Assembly: GCA_016712985.1 (NCBI GenBank)
Contig: JADJQA010000014.1
Coordinates: 1 to 64,000 of the forward strand
Direction: 5' to 3'
Source: Sulfuritalea sp.
GTDB taxonomy: Bacteria; Pseudomonadota; Gammaproteobacteria; Burkholderiales; Rhodocyclaceae
DNA length: 64,000 nucleotides
Part shown: positions 19,540-28,949 of the stretch, piece after piece
How the letters are laid out: each line of letters opens with the position of its first letter
Numbering within the stretch: the stretch's first letter is position 1
Translations under genes and position numbers: made by a program
Notes under the pieces: generated by a model
What the model was told of the DNA's origin: nothing
Database searches by the model: none
The model's input: the letters and a program-made list of their open reading frames with translations, nothing else

Positions 19540-19677
19540 GTGACACACCAATTGAACGAGATAGTCGCGGCCCTGCTCGCCCTGGCGGCGATATTCGTTC
19601 CTCTCTTGCTGGCCTGGGCCATGGTCGAATGGGAGTGTCGAAAGCACCCATGCCGATTCAAAAAGAAGGGACAATGA
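19540..19677 (+). CDS. small single-helix membrane protein after kdpC
   Basis: GTG at 19540 with CGGAG about eight bases before it. 45 residues: one hydrophobic segment (IVAALLALAAIFVPLLLAWA) then a charged tail with two cysteines (WECRKHPCRFKKKG). I do not recognise a family. Its place between kdpC and corA makes an accessory of K+ or Mg2+ transport conceivable. Small size keeps confidence moderate. Confidence 0.45.
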   Translation: MTHQLNEIVAALLALAAIFVPLLLAWAMVEWECRKHPCRFKKKGQ

Positions 19678-19739
19678 GGAGTCGATTGCGCAGGCCTGCG
19701 CTTCGCCACACTTTCCCATGAATTACCGAGACCCTGTCC

Positions 19740-20701
19740 ATGCTGATCAACTGCGTCGCCTACCATTCGGACGCAAGCTGGCCGAGCTCGATATCGAACA
19801 GATCAGCGACTATCTGGAGCGGCCCGACTGCTTCGTCTGGGTCGCCCTGCGCGATCCGAGCCACGCCGAGCTGGACAAGATGCGCGAGGAATTCTCGCTG
19901 CATCCGCTGGCCGTCGAGGACGCCCACAATGGCCACCAGCGACCCAAGATCGAGGAATACGGCGATACCCTGTTCGCCGTGGTGCATATGCTGGAACAGC
20001 GGGTGGCGAGATCGCGGTGGGCGAGGTGGGAATCTTCGTCGGCGCGAACTTCGCGCTCGGTGCGCAGCCGCAGCGAGCAGACCCTGTTCGCGGTACGCGA
20101 GCGTTGCGAACGCGAACCCGAGCTGCTGAGCCAGGGCGCCGGCTTCGTCGCCTACGCGATCATGGATGCCGTGGTCGATCGCTACTTCCCGTTGATCGAC
20201 GCCATCGAATCGGAACTGGAAGGCGTCGAGGAACACATCTTCGACCACGGCATGGCGCGCACCAACATCGAACGGCTCTACGACCTTAAGCGCAACATGG
20301 TGGCCCTGAAACACGCCGTCGGTCCGCTGATGGAAGCGGTGAGCAAGCTCACCAGCGGCCGCGTACCGCCGGTCGTCGCCCACAGCCGAGACTATTTTCG
20401 CGACGTCTATGACCACCTGGTGCGCATCAACGCCCAGCTCGAAACCATCCGCGACACCGTCGCCACGGCGATCCAGGTCAGCCTGTCGGCCGTGGCGCTG
20501 GAACAGAACGATGTGCATAAGCGCCTCGCGGCCTGGGCCGGAATATTTGCGGTGGCCACGGCCTTTGCCGGGATCTGGGGCATGAACTTCAAGGCGATGC
20601 CGGAACTGCAATGGGAATACGGTTACCCGCTGGCGCTGGCCGTAATCGTCGGCGCCTGCACTGCCCTCTACTTCCGCTTCCGCCGCATGGGCTGGCTATG
20701 A
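19740..20701 (+). CDS. corA: CorA-type magnesium/cobalt transporter, several small indels
   Basis: The best start is the ATG at 19740 (MLINCVAYHSDGKLAELDIE after adding a G near 19773). An upstream ATG at 19718 is open in the main frame but gives a sequence unlike CorA. A second shift and its compensation lie between about 20008 and 20055, where another frame reads GEIAVGEVGIFVGANFAL and then VRSRSEQTLF resumes. The corrected length is about 321 residues. The C-terminus has two membrane segments with the GMN motif (AGIWGMNF), which binds hydrated Mg2+. CorA is a pentameric inner-membrane channel. The TGA is part of a dispersed repeat. Confidence 0.85.
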
Positions 20702-20766
20702 GCGCCGCCCGTAGGGCCGCCCCAAGGGCGGCGCAGCCACAACCTGGAGCCGCACGGCGGCGAACC
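20699..20766 (+). repeat. gene-end repeat, copy 2
   Basis: Starts at the corA TGA with TGAGCGCCGCCCG, then GGGCCGC, CAAGGGCGGCGCA, GCCAC, CTGGAGCCGC and GGCGAACCA, the same order as 14514-14590. A purine-rich palindrome CCCCCTTCCCCGGGAAGGGGG follows and runs into the kdpD ribosome binding site. Confidence 0.6.
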
Positions 20767-20813
20767 AGAGTCGCCCCCTTCCCCGGGAAGGGGGAGGGGG
20801 GGAAGGTGCAGTC

Positions 20814-23506
20814 TTGAGCGAGCATGCTCGCCCCGACCCCGATGCCCTGCTGGCGCGCGTCCAGCAGGAAGAGGCCCGCGCCGCCCGCGGCAAGCTGAAG
20901 ATCTTTTTCGGCGCGTCGGCCGGCGTCGGCAAGACCTACGCGATGCTCGGCGCCGCGCGCCGCCAACAGGAGTTGGGCGTCGACGTGCTGATCGGCGTGG
21001 TCGAGACGCACGGCCGCAAGGAGACCGAGGCGCTGATCGCCGGGCTCGAACGCCAGCCCGCGCGCGAGATTCCCTATCGCGACCAGGTGCTGAAGGAATT
21101 CGACCTCGATGCCGCGCTGGCGCGCCACCCGACCCTGATCCTGATGGACGAGCTGGCCCATTCCAACGTCGCCGGCTCGCGGCATCCGAAGCGCTGGCAG
21201 GACATCGAGGAACTGCTGGGCGCCGGCATCGATGTGTACACCACGGTCAACGTGCAGCACCTGGAAACCCTCAACGACGTGGTCAGCGGCATCGCCGGCA
21301 TCCGCGTCTGGGAGACGGTGCCCGACCACGTCTTCGACGACGCCGACGAAGTGGTGCTGGTGGATCTGCCGCCCGACGAACTCCTGCAGCGCCTGAAGGA
21401 AGGCAAGGTCTATTTTCCCGAGCAGGCGGAACGCGCGATCCGCAACTTCTTCCGCAAGGGCAACCTGATCGCGCTGCGCGAGCTGGCGCTGCGCCGCACC
21501 GCCGACCGGGTGGACGACGACATGCTGGCCTGGCGCCGCGAAAGCTCGGTCGAATCCGTCTGGCAGACCCGCGACGCGCTGCTGGTCTGCATCGGTCCGG
21601 GCGCCGGCGGCGAGCGCCTGGTGCGCACCGGCGCGCGCCTGGCCAGCCGGCTGGAGGCGCCCTGGCACACCATTCATGTCGAGACGGAAGAAGCCTCACG
21701 GCAGAATGAGTCGCAACGCAAGCGCATCGTCCGCGCACTGGAACTGGCCGCCTCGCTGGGCGCCGAGACTGCCACGCTGGCGTTGGGCGACCCGGTGGCG
21801 GCGACGCTCGACTACGCGCGCCGCAACAACCTGTCGCGCATCCTGGTCGGGCGCGACCATCCCGTCGATGGCAGCCCTGGTACCGCTCGGTCGCCGACCG
21901 CATCGGCCATGCCGCGCCCGATCTCGACGTGATCCAGGTGGCGCGCGGCGAGGATGGACGCGAGGCCCCGGCGCCAGCGCCCCTGGCCACGGCCGAGGAC
22001 TGGCCGGCCTACGCCAAGGCCGCCGGCATCTGCGCCATAGCCACGGTACTGGCCACGCCGCTGACCGGCGCGATCGAACTGACCAACATTGCGATGATCT
22101 TCCTGCTCGCCGTGGTGCTGGTCGCCGTCTGGCTCGGCAGCGGGCCGGCGGTGGCGGCGGCCTTCCTCGCGGTCGCCGCCTTTGATTTCTTTTTCGTCCC
22201 GCCGCGCTTCTCGTTTGCGGTGACCGATGCGCAGTACCTGATGACTTTCGCCATGATGCTGACCGTGGCCCTGATCATCGGCCAGCTCACGGCGCGCTAC
22301 AAGCGCCAGGCCGACGTGGCGCGCCAGCGCGAGGCGCGCGCCCGCGCCCTCTACGGCATGTCGCGCGATCTCTCGGCGGCCCTGATGCCGGAACAGATCG
22401 CCGACGCCGCGGAGCATTTTCTCGCCGCCGAGTTCGGCGCCGGCGCCGCGCTGATCCTGACCGATCCCGAAGACCACCTGCTGCCCCCGCTGTTCGCCGC
22501 GAAGACCGGCGCCGGCGGCCAACCGACGGTGGACGCTGGCGTCGCCCGCTGGGCCTTCGACCACGGCGAAGCGGCGGGACTGGGCACCGACACCCTGCCC
22601 GGCAGCCCGCTGCTCTACCTGCCCCTGCGGGCGCCGATGCGCACCCGCGGCGTACTGGCGGTCGCCCCGCGCGACCCGCTCGCGGTGCAAAGCCCGGAGG
22701 CCCGCCGCCAGCTCGACACCTTCGCCGCGCTGATCGCGATCGTCGTTGAACGCATCCACTACGTCGACGTCGCCCAGTCGACGACGGTGCAGATGGAATC
22801 CGAGCGCCTGCGCAATTCCCTGCTGGCGGCCATGTCCCACGATCTGCGCACACCGCTGACGGCGGTGGTCGGCCTCGCCGACGCCCTGCGCCAGAGCCGC
22901 CCGCCGCTGTCCGCCGAGCAGGACGAACTGGCGCGCGGCATGCGCGACGAATCGCTGCGCATGAGCTCCCTGGTCGGCAACCTGCTCGACATGGCGCGCC
23001 TGCAGGAAGGCCGCGTGCAGCTCAACCGGCAGTGGCAGCCGCTGGAAGAAGTCGTCGGCAGCGCGCTGAAGACCATGGAGTCGGCGCTGGTGGGACGGCG
23101 CGTGGAGATCCGGCTCGACCCCGATCTGCCGTTGGTCGAGTTCGACGCCGTGCTGATCGAGCGGGTGCTGGCCAACCTGCTGGAGAACGCGGCGAAATAC
23201 ACGCCGGTCGGCAGCCGCATCGTGATCGCGGCGCGCATCGACGGCGAGATGGTCGAGGTGCGCGTCGAGGACGACGGGCCCGGCCTGCCGCACGGCCGTG
23301 AGGAAGTCATCTTCCGCAAGTTCGAGCGCGGCGGGAAGGAAAGCGCCACGGCCGGGGTCGGCCTTGGCCTCGCCATCTGTCGCACCATTGTCGAAGCCCA
23401 CGGCGGCCGCATCCGCGCCGAAAACGTCGATCCGCACGGCGCGCGCATGCTGTTCACGCTGCCGCGCGGCGTGCCGCCGACGATCGAGCGTGAAGCCGCG
23501 GCGTAA
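20814..23506 (+). CDS. kdpD: KdpD sensor histidine kinase, one frameshift
   Basis: The start is TTG at 20814 with GGAAGG upstream. The corrected length is 897 residues (E. coli 894). Domains in order are the KdpD N-terminal ATP-binding domain (FFGASAGVGKTYAML, LMDELAHSN), a USP-like domain, four membrane helices (from LTNIAMIFLLAVVLVAVWL), a GAF domain, the H-box AAMSHDLRTPLT (His near 675), N-box LLENAAKYTP and G-boxes DDGPGLP and GVGLGLAIC. The frame breaks at 21875-21877, where CCCC reads CCC before TGGTACCGCTCGG. It senses K+ limitation and, in E. coli, is also bound by EIIA(Ntr). It phosphorylates KdpE. Confidence 0.93.
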
Positions 23507-23515
23507 CATGACGCG

Positions 23516-24207
23516 ATGAGCGAACTTCGCCCCCGTGTGATCCTGATCGAGGACGAAGCCTCCATCCGCCGCTTCGTCCGCATGGCGCTGGAGGCCGAAG
23601 GCTGCGAGGTGTTCGAGGCCGGCGGCGTGCAGCGCGGGCTGATCGAGGCCGGCACGCGTCGGCCCGACCTGGTGGTGCTCGACCTCGGGCTGCCGGACGG
23701 CGACGGCGTCGATTTCATCCGCGACCTGCGCGCCTGGTCGGCGATTCCGGTGATCGTGCTCTCGGCGCGCGCCGAGGAAGCAGAAAAGTGCGTGCGCTGG
23801 ACGCCGGCGCCGACGACTACCTGACCAAGCCCTTCGGCACCGCCGAACTCACGGCCCGCGTACGCGCGCACCTGCGCCGGCGCGGCGCCGCCGCCGATAC
23901 CCGGCCGGTCGCCAGCTTCGGCGGCGTCCGCGTGGATCTGACCCGCCGCACCGTGGAAAAGGACGGTGCGCCGCTTCACCTGACCCCCATTGAATACCGC
24001 CTGCTGACCTGCCTGCTGGCCAGCCCCGGCTGCGTGCTCACCCACCGTCAATTGCTGAAGGCCGTGTGGGGACCGAATCACACCGAAGACGCCCACTACG
24101 TCCGCGTCTATATGGGGCAATTGCGCAAGAAGATCGAAACCGACCCGGCGCGCCCGCGCCACATCCTGACCGAGACCGGGGTCGGCTACCGCTTCGTGGC
24201 TGAGTAG
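23516..24207 (+). CDS. kdpE: KdpE response regulator, one frameshift
   Basis: ATG at 23516, nine bases after kdpD. The corrected length is 230 residues (E. coli 225). The receiver domain has ILIEDE, the phospho-acceptor VVLDLGLPDGDG (Asp 56) and KPFG. The OmpR-type winged helix follows with LTPIEYRLLTCLLASPGCVL and HYVRVYMGQLRKKIE. The frame shifts near 23788, where AAGG reads AAG before TGCGTGCGC. Phosphorylated KdpE activates kdpFABC at T-rich direct repeats. The last 44 bases recur with three changes at 26039-26082. Confidence 0.93.
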
Positions 24208-24218
24208 GGAAGACCGCC

Positions 24219-25906
24219 GTGACCGCCTCCAGTACTTCGATATCCGACAACACGGCGATTACCGAAGCGCCGATGGTCCGCCACTTCCGCAGATCCTGTT
24301 CTGGCCGCTGCAGGTCATGCCGGCCGACTCGAACGCAGCGGCATCCTCGCGGTATTGGGATCTGTTCGATCTGCGCCATCCGGAGAGCCGCTGGCGTGAA
24401 GTGGAAAAAACCTTCGGCGACCATCCCGATGCGTTCAGGGAACGCTACTACAAGGAGTTCGTGACCTTCCTGCCCTACGTTCAACGCTTCCTCTATGGCG
24501 AAGCGCCGGGCGAAGACACCACGACGGGCTACGGCCTGTCACCGATCCGCGTCTTCCGCCGCGACGACGTCACGGCGGTGCGGATGAGCTTCGACGAGCA
24601 GACAGCGCCTGTCACCTTCTCCATAGAGACGGTGGACCTGTATTTTTTCTACGACATAGACATCGTCATTCTTCACCTCGAGATCGCCGCCGATGACTTG
24701 CCATTGCCTCTCGCGCAACAGGCGCTGTTCAGCTTCGGTCGCGCCTATCCGGCGTTCTGGGACGCAAGCGACCACGGAGGCCAGTGCTTGCAATCGGTCG
24801 AGTGGCTCGCCGCCGACGGCAGTTCGCTCGCCACCTCCGACTATGGCGACCGCGAAAAGTATCTGAGGTTCTTCAGCCGCCACCACACGCCGGTAAACGC
24901 TCGCCACTGGGAGTTCCTGCTGCGTCCGATGTCGCTCTACCATTCGGGGGTGCCCGGCGTGCTGCGCTACCGGCAGATCGAGTATCACCGCATGCCGCTG
25001 ATGGCCTACCTCGCGTTCGATGAGCCGCGCGACTTGACACGGGGCGATTTTGTCCGCCTCGCGCTGATTACCAAGCCGGGCGATTCGCGCACCCTCCCTT
25101 ACTCCGAGGCCTCGCTTGCCGATTTCGAAAAGCTTTACTGCTACGACCGCTTCTGGGAACCGTCGGTCAATCCGGGCCCGCTGAACAGCCGCTACCTTTG
25201 CTGCGGCCACGCACTCGTCATTGTCGGAAAGGCCGGCGATGCATTCTTCACGGACGGCGATACGGGCATGCTCGGCCAGTTTCGCCATCAGTATTTCCTG
25301 ATGGGGATGATCGCCCACTTCCACAAGGCAGCGCTGCATCTGTTCTCGGAACGCCTGGTTTCGGCGATCAGCCAACTGGACGCCCATCGGCGGGAGTCCG
25401 TGCGCAGGTTCAAGCGGGATATCCGCCACATCATGGGAGCATTCCTGCGCTTCAGTCATCGCTACTGGTTCCACGAGGTTTCGAACCAGGCGCAGGCGCG
25501 CGACCTGTTCAACCTCATGATCGGCCACCTGGCCACCAACCGACTCTACGGCGATATCAACGAGGCGGTGCGCGAGATGGCGGAGTTTCTCGAAGCCGAC
25601 GACCTGCGGCGACAGTCGGAGACGGTGAAACGACTGACGGTCGTTACCACGCTCAGCATCATCGGCACGGTCGCCACCGGCTTTCTGGGGATGAACCTGA
25701 TCAACGCCGCGGATCAGCCTTTTTGGGTCAAGGCCGTGTACTTTTCCGCGGTCGTGCTGGTCTTTGCCCTGGTCGTCTTCTTCACGGTATCGAAGTCAAC
25801 GGCGCTTGCCGAATCTCTCGACGTCGTCGCGAATGAGCGCGCATCCGCGGAATCGAAGCTGATGGCGCTGATGCGGGCTCTGAGCGCGCGGCTGCCCAAG
25901 CGCTGA
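24219..25906 (+). CDS. divergent CorA-family cation channel protein, about 562 aa
   Basis: The open frame starts with an ATG at 24317, but coding-like sequence extends upstream. Adding one C at 24225-24227 lets a GTG at 24219 read VTALQYFDIRQHGDYRSADG and join the main frame; GGAAG lies at a suitable distance. The long soluble N-terminal part (about 440 residues) includes DLYFFYDIDIVILHLEIAAD. The C-terminus has the two CorA helices with the GMN motif (GTVATGFLGMNLI) and FWVKAVYFSAVVLVFALVVF. This is nearly twice the length of ordinary CorA. Substrate unknown; by family a divalent metal ion. It sits directly after kdpE and is flanked by copies of the kdpE 3' end. Confidence 0.75.
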
Positions 25907-26038
25907 ATGGTCCACGGTTACCTGGCCCGTGGCCGAGGACTGATTCGTGGCGCATGCGCGCGGGCGCCCAGCGTGGTGGGACGGCGTTTCGCTATCGAGA
26001 GCGGACGGCCACCCAACCCTTCCCGCCCACAACACACT

Positions 26039-26082
26039 CTGACCGAGACCAGAGTCGGCTACCGCTTCGTGACTGAGTAGGG
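26039..26082 (+). pseudogene. copy of the 3' end of kdpE
   Basis: 44 bases matching kdpE 24166-24209 at 41 positions, including the stop codon, and still readable as LTETRVGYRFVTE-stop. It lies after the CorA-family gene, so that gene sits between two kdpE ends. A relic of a second regulator gene, or a scar of the event that placed the CorA gene here. Confidence 0.75.
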
Positions 26083-26138
26083 CCGCATTGTCGTCGCGCA
26101 AGAATCGCGCCCCTCCCCACTCCATCCTTGATTCACGG

Positions 26139-26204
26139 CTTTACCGCTTCTTTACACGGTGCCCTGAAGAAACAATACCGACTTTACGTCAGAGATCCTC
26201 TAAT
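26139..26204 (+). promoter_or_regulatory. triple CTTTAC box and -10, candidate KdpE-controlled promoter
   Basis: CTTTAC occurs at 26139-26144, 26150-26155 (11 bases apart) and 26182-26187. TCTAAT at 26199-26204 is a good -10, and no good -35 is present, as expected for an activator-dependent promoter. The same motif stands before kdp at 14325-14341. The rest of the 322-base gap (25907-26228) holds the kdpE-end copy and nothing else I can name. Confidence 0.5.
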
Positions 26205-26240
26205 GACCGGGTGTGACGATGTCCCTAATTGGAGATTGAA

Positions 26241-26588
26241 TTGATCGTGTTCGAAGAGTCGGTTGACCTGAAGGTGGGCGAGCAGAGAATTGTTGTACGT
26301 CGATTACAGGAAAGGGACTCGCTGGAAGAACTCACGGCGTTGCTTCATGGCGCATTTTCGCGTCTTAAGAAAATGGATTTCTATGGACATCACGGCTATC
26401 GAGCTGTGGAGTCCATTCATTTTCCGGGAAAGAATTACCGCAGCGTGGTGTTAAGCAAGACTCTGGCCAATCGGCATGCCGCGCCCGCACTGATATCTTC
26501 ATTGCTGGATTTTTCGCGGCGTTGCATGACGATTGCTGCCGAATGCCTGCACCTGGGCGAGCGGATCGAGCGGAGGCTTGCTGCCTGA
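26241..26588 (+). CDS. small protein of unknown function ahead of the EIIA gene
   Basis: 115 residues from a TTG at 26241, preferred because GGAG at 26231-26234 lies six bases upstream; an in-frame TTG at 26229 overlaps that site. The sequence starts MIVFEESVDLKVGEQRIVVR and contains LEELTALLHGAFSRLKKMDF. The latter faintly recalls the first helix of GNAT acetyltransferases, but the acetyl-CoA loop is missing. The C-terminus is an amphipathic helix (CLHLGERIERRL). Base composition is less GC-rich than the neighbours. Probably co-transcribed with the EIIA-like gene 74 bases downstream. Function unknown. Confidence 0.55.
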   Translation: MIVFEESVDLKVGEQRIVVRRLQERDSLEELTALLHGAFSRLKKMDFYGHHGYRAVESIHFPGKNYRSVVLSKTLANRHAAPALISSLLDFSRRCMTIAAECLHLGERIERRLAA

Positions 26589-26662
26589 TGCGTTCGGCGC
26601 GTTCACACAATGCGGCATCGCAGTCCCAGCTCAGAAGCAATGTTCAAGGTTCGGGAGCCTTC

Positions 26663-27562
26663 ATGAAGCAAACCCTGCTGACTGGCATTCAGAGTTTCTT
26701 GGGCTTGGGCAATGTTCGGCCGCGAGGGCCCGCAATCGACGCTGGCGGAACGGCGCAGCGCCCCGGCGGACGGCATGTCAACATGCACATCAACCTGGAC
26801 GAGCAGCACGCTACCCCTCTGCGTCAGGCCCTGATTCGCGATTGCGGCGGACAGTCATGGACGATACGGCTGACACGCCAGCCGGGAAGCGATCGGATGC
26901 GGCTATCCCTTTATTTGCCCAAAACGTCCGTGGCGCGGACGATTCAGAATGTCGCGCGGCTGGTTCCCGGCGCCGAAGTTGGGCAACTGGTGGAGATGCC
27001 CAACGAGCCGAGCAGTGCATGGCAAGCATTGACGAAAAGGGACTTGGCGCCACCCGTTGCGTCGCGTGAGGGCGAAGGAAAAAGCTCAGTCGACAGGCAG
27101 ACGATAGGCAGCTTGCTTACCGCGGACAACGTGTTGCTTGATCTGGCGCTCCCGGACCGGATGACGCTATTCGAGCAGCTCGGTCGCTTTGCAGCGCAGC
27201 ACCATGGCCTGATTCCGGAAACCGTGGTGACCGAGCTCAATGCGCGCGAAGCCATGGGCTCAACCGGCCTGGGGCAGGGCGTCGCGGTTCCGCACGGACG
27301 TATCGAGGGATTGCACCGGTCAATCGCAATCTATGTGCGACCACTGAATCCCATTCCCTTCGATTCTCCGGACGGAAAGCCGGTAACGGACATTGTGGCG
27401 CTGCTGGTGCCCGCTCCAGCGGAAGATCTGCACTTGCGACTGCTCGCCGATGTCGCGCAGCGCTTTTGCGACCGGCGCTTTCGTCAGAGCCTGCACCGCT
27501 GCGCTGATCAACAGGGCATTTGCGACCTGTTTGCCGGCTATCTACGTTCAATTCCGGAGTGA
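26663..27562 (+). CDS. EIIA(Ntr)-like PTS protein with an extra N-terminal domain
   Basis: 299 residues. The ATG at 26663 has GGGAG seven bases before it. Residues about 148-290 are a PTS EIIA type-2 domain like PtsN: LLTADNVLLDLALPDRMTLF, GLIPETVVTELNAREAMGST and the phospho-acceptor GLGQGVAVPHGRIEG (His 211). Residues 1-140 form a separate part with an ACT-like or other alpha/beta pattern (WTIRLTRQ, MRLSLYLPKTSVARTIQ) that I do not recognise. Ordinary PtsN has about 160 residues. In E. coli, EIIA(Ntr) binds KdpD and TrkA. Here it sits near kdp and is coupled by GTGA to a CNNM transporter gene, so a regulator of ion transport is a fair inference. Confidence 0.75.
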   Translation: MKQTLLTGIQSFLGLGNVRPRGPAIDAGGTAQRPGGRHVNMHINLDEQHATPLRQALIRDCGGQSWTIRLTRQPGSDRMRLSLYLPKTSVARTIQNVARLVPGAEVGQLVEMPNEPSSAWQALTKRDLAPPVASREGEGKSSVDRQTIGSLLTADNVLLDLALPDRMTLFEQLGRFAAQHHGLIPETVVTELNAREAMGSTGLGQGVAVPHGRIEGLHRSIAIYVRPLNPIPFDSPDGKPVTDIVALLVPAPAEDLHLRLLADVAQRFCDRRFRQSLHRCADQQGICDLFAGYLRSIPE

Positions 27563-28617
27563 AGCCGATCGTTCTCGTTGTTGCCACGCTCGGACTGATC
27601 CTGATCAACGCGGTCTTCGTGGCAGCAGAGTTTGCCATCGTGCGCGTGCGTCGCACCCGACTGGAAGAGCTGGCTGGACAAGGTGTGGCCGCCGCCAAGA
27701 GCGCGATCGTGGTGGTCGACGCCATCAGCGACTACCTGGCGCTGACGCAAATTGGGGTCACGATCGCCAGCCTGGCTGTCGGCTGGCTGGCCGAAGAAGC
27801 CGTCATGCAACTGCTGCGCGTAGTGCATCCGGGCGGCGGGACCGCCAGCGGAGCCATGCATGCCGCGGCCACCGCCGTCGCCTTCGTCTTCGTGACGACA
27901 CTGCACGTGGTGTTTGGTGAACAGGTGCCCAAACTGCTCGCCGTCCGAAGTGCCGAGCACTATCTGATGGCGCTGGCCGGGCCATTGCACGTCGTGCACT
28001 TCCTGCTGAAACCGGTGCTGCGGGTTCTGGAGCGCCTGTCATCCGGGGTGCTGCGTTGCCTGGGACATGGCGTGGCGACGAACGCGCCACTGTCCGAGGA
28101 CGAGTTGAAGCTGATTCTGGCGGACTCGCACAAAGGCGGGATCATCACCGATGGCGAGGCCGAGATCATCGTGCACGCATTCGATTTTGCCGACCGGCAG
28201 GCCGAGGCCGTGATGATACCGGCGGAGCAGGTGACCTACCTTTCCCTGGGGCAATCGCTGGAGCACAACCTCGGCGTCGCCAAGGAACACGCTCACGCCC
28301 GTCTTCCGCTTTGCCGTGACGGACTTGATTCGGTGATCGGCACTGTCAGCGTCAAGGACGTCTGGCCGCTGCTGGAGCGCGAACGTTCCAATGCCGTCTT
28401 CGAACAGGCGCAGCGTGCTCCGGTGTTCATTTCAGTCGATTCCTCGCAGGAGGATATCCTTGTGGCATTGCGTCTGGCGCACGCCCACATCGGCATCGTC
28501 CGCGATCGCGCGAACCTGCGCACGCTGGGCATCGTGACGCTCGAAGATGTTCTGGAGTCGCTGCTGGGTGACCTGCGTGAAGGCAAGCTGGCGTGGGCTC
28601 GGCGCGAAAGGCCCTGA
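27559..28617 (+). CDS. CNNM/CBS-domain (CorC/HlyC family) transporter
   Basis: The start is GTG at 27559, overlapping the EIIA stop by four bases; the frame is open upstream. 352 residues. The CNNM membrane domain (three or four helices) begins VLVVATLGLILINAVFVAAE and contains FVFVTTLHVVFGEQVPKLLA, the family motif. The CBS pair follows (about 195-345), with MIPAEQVTYLS, AHARLPLCRDG, VIGTVSVKDVWPLL and RTLGIVTLEDVLESLLGD. The short CorC_HlyC C-terminal domain is absent. The family handles Mg2+ or Na+ export. Coupling to the EIIA-like gene suggests joint control. Confidence 0.85.
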   Translation: MKPIVLVVATLGLILINAVFVAAEFAIVRVRRTRLEELAGQGVAAAKSAIVVVDAISDYLALTQIGVTIASLAVGWLAEEAVMQLLRVVHPGGGTASGAMHAAATAVAFVFVTTLHVVFGEQVPKLLAVRSAEHYLMALAGPLHVVHFLLKPVLRVLERLSSGVLRCLGHGVATNAPLSEDELKLILADSHKGGIITDGEAEIIVHAFDFADRQAEAVMIPAEQVTYLSLGQSLEHNLGVAKEHAHARLPLCRDGLDSVIGTVSVKDVWPLLERERSNAVFEQAQRAPVFISVDSSQEDILVALRLAHAHIGIVRDRANLRTLGIVTLEDVLESLLGDLREGKLAWARRERP

Positions 28618-28790
28618 ACCGCACAACAGAACCATCGAGCACATCGAGCTTGCCGCTCTCAATGCGGAGAATGGAGAAGCGCTCTTTTGATGGCTATCGG
28701 GCGCAAGGGTGGCAGCAGGTCACCCATCAACTCGGTTCACGCCTCGCCCGCCTGGGCGAGAACATGCGCGTTCAACTCGGGGCAGATGAG

Positions 28791-28949
28791 TTAGCCGTCG
28801 TGGTGAGGCCGTTCCAACAGGGGCGTTAGTGCGCCGGCAAGCACTGTGGCGGGCATCGCCACCCGGCCGAAAAGTCGCATCGGCAAATCAAGCAGGCGGA
28901 GTTTGGCGAAGGCAACCAGCGGACCGCTATCGGCGATCAGGCAGAGCAT
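28791..28949 (-). pseudogene. truncated PIN-domain toxin (DUF3368-like)
   Basis: 52 residues from the ATG at 28949: MLCLIADSGPLVAFAKLRLL, then DLPMRLFGRVAMPATVLAGA and an early stop. The start matches the first strand of PIN/DUF3368 proteins, with the catalytic Asp in IADSGPL, but the family has about 155 residues and the remaining acidic residues are missing. It overlaps the antitoxin gene by 23 bases. It probably makes no active nuclease. The next 170 bases to the CNNM gene show no further PIN sequence. Confidence 0.6.

Noticed and set aside
28593..28829. 78-codon plus-strand frame after the CNNM gene
   Set aside because: It lies within the end of the CNNM gene and opposite the PIN remnant, with no binding site or recognisable sequence.
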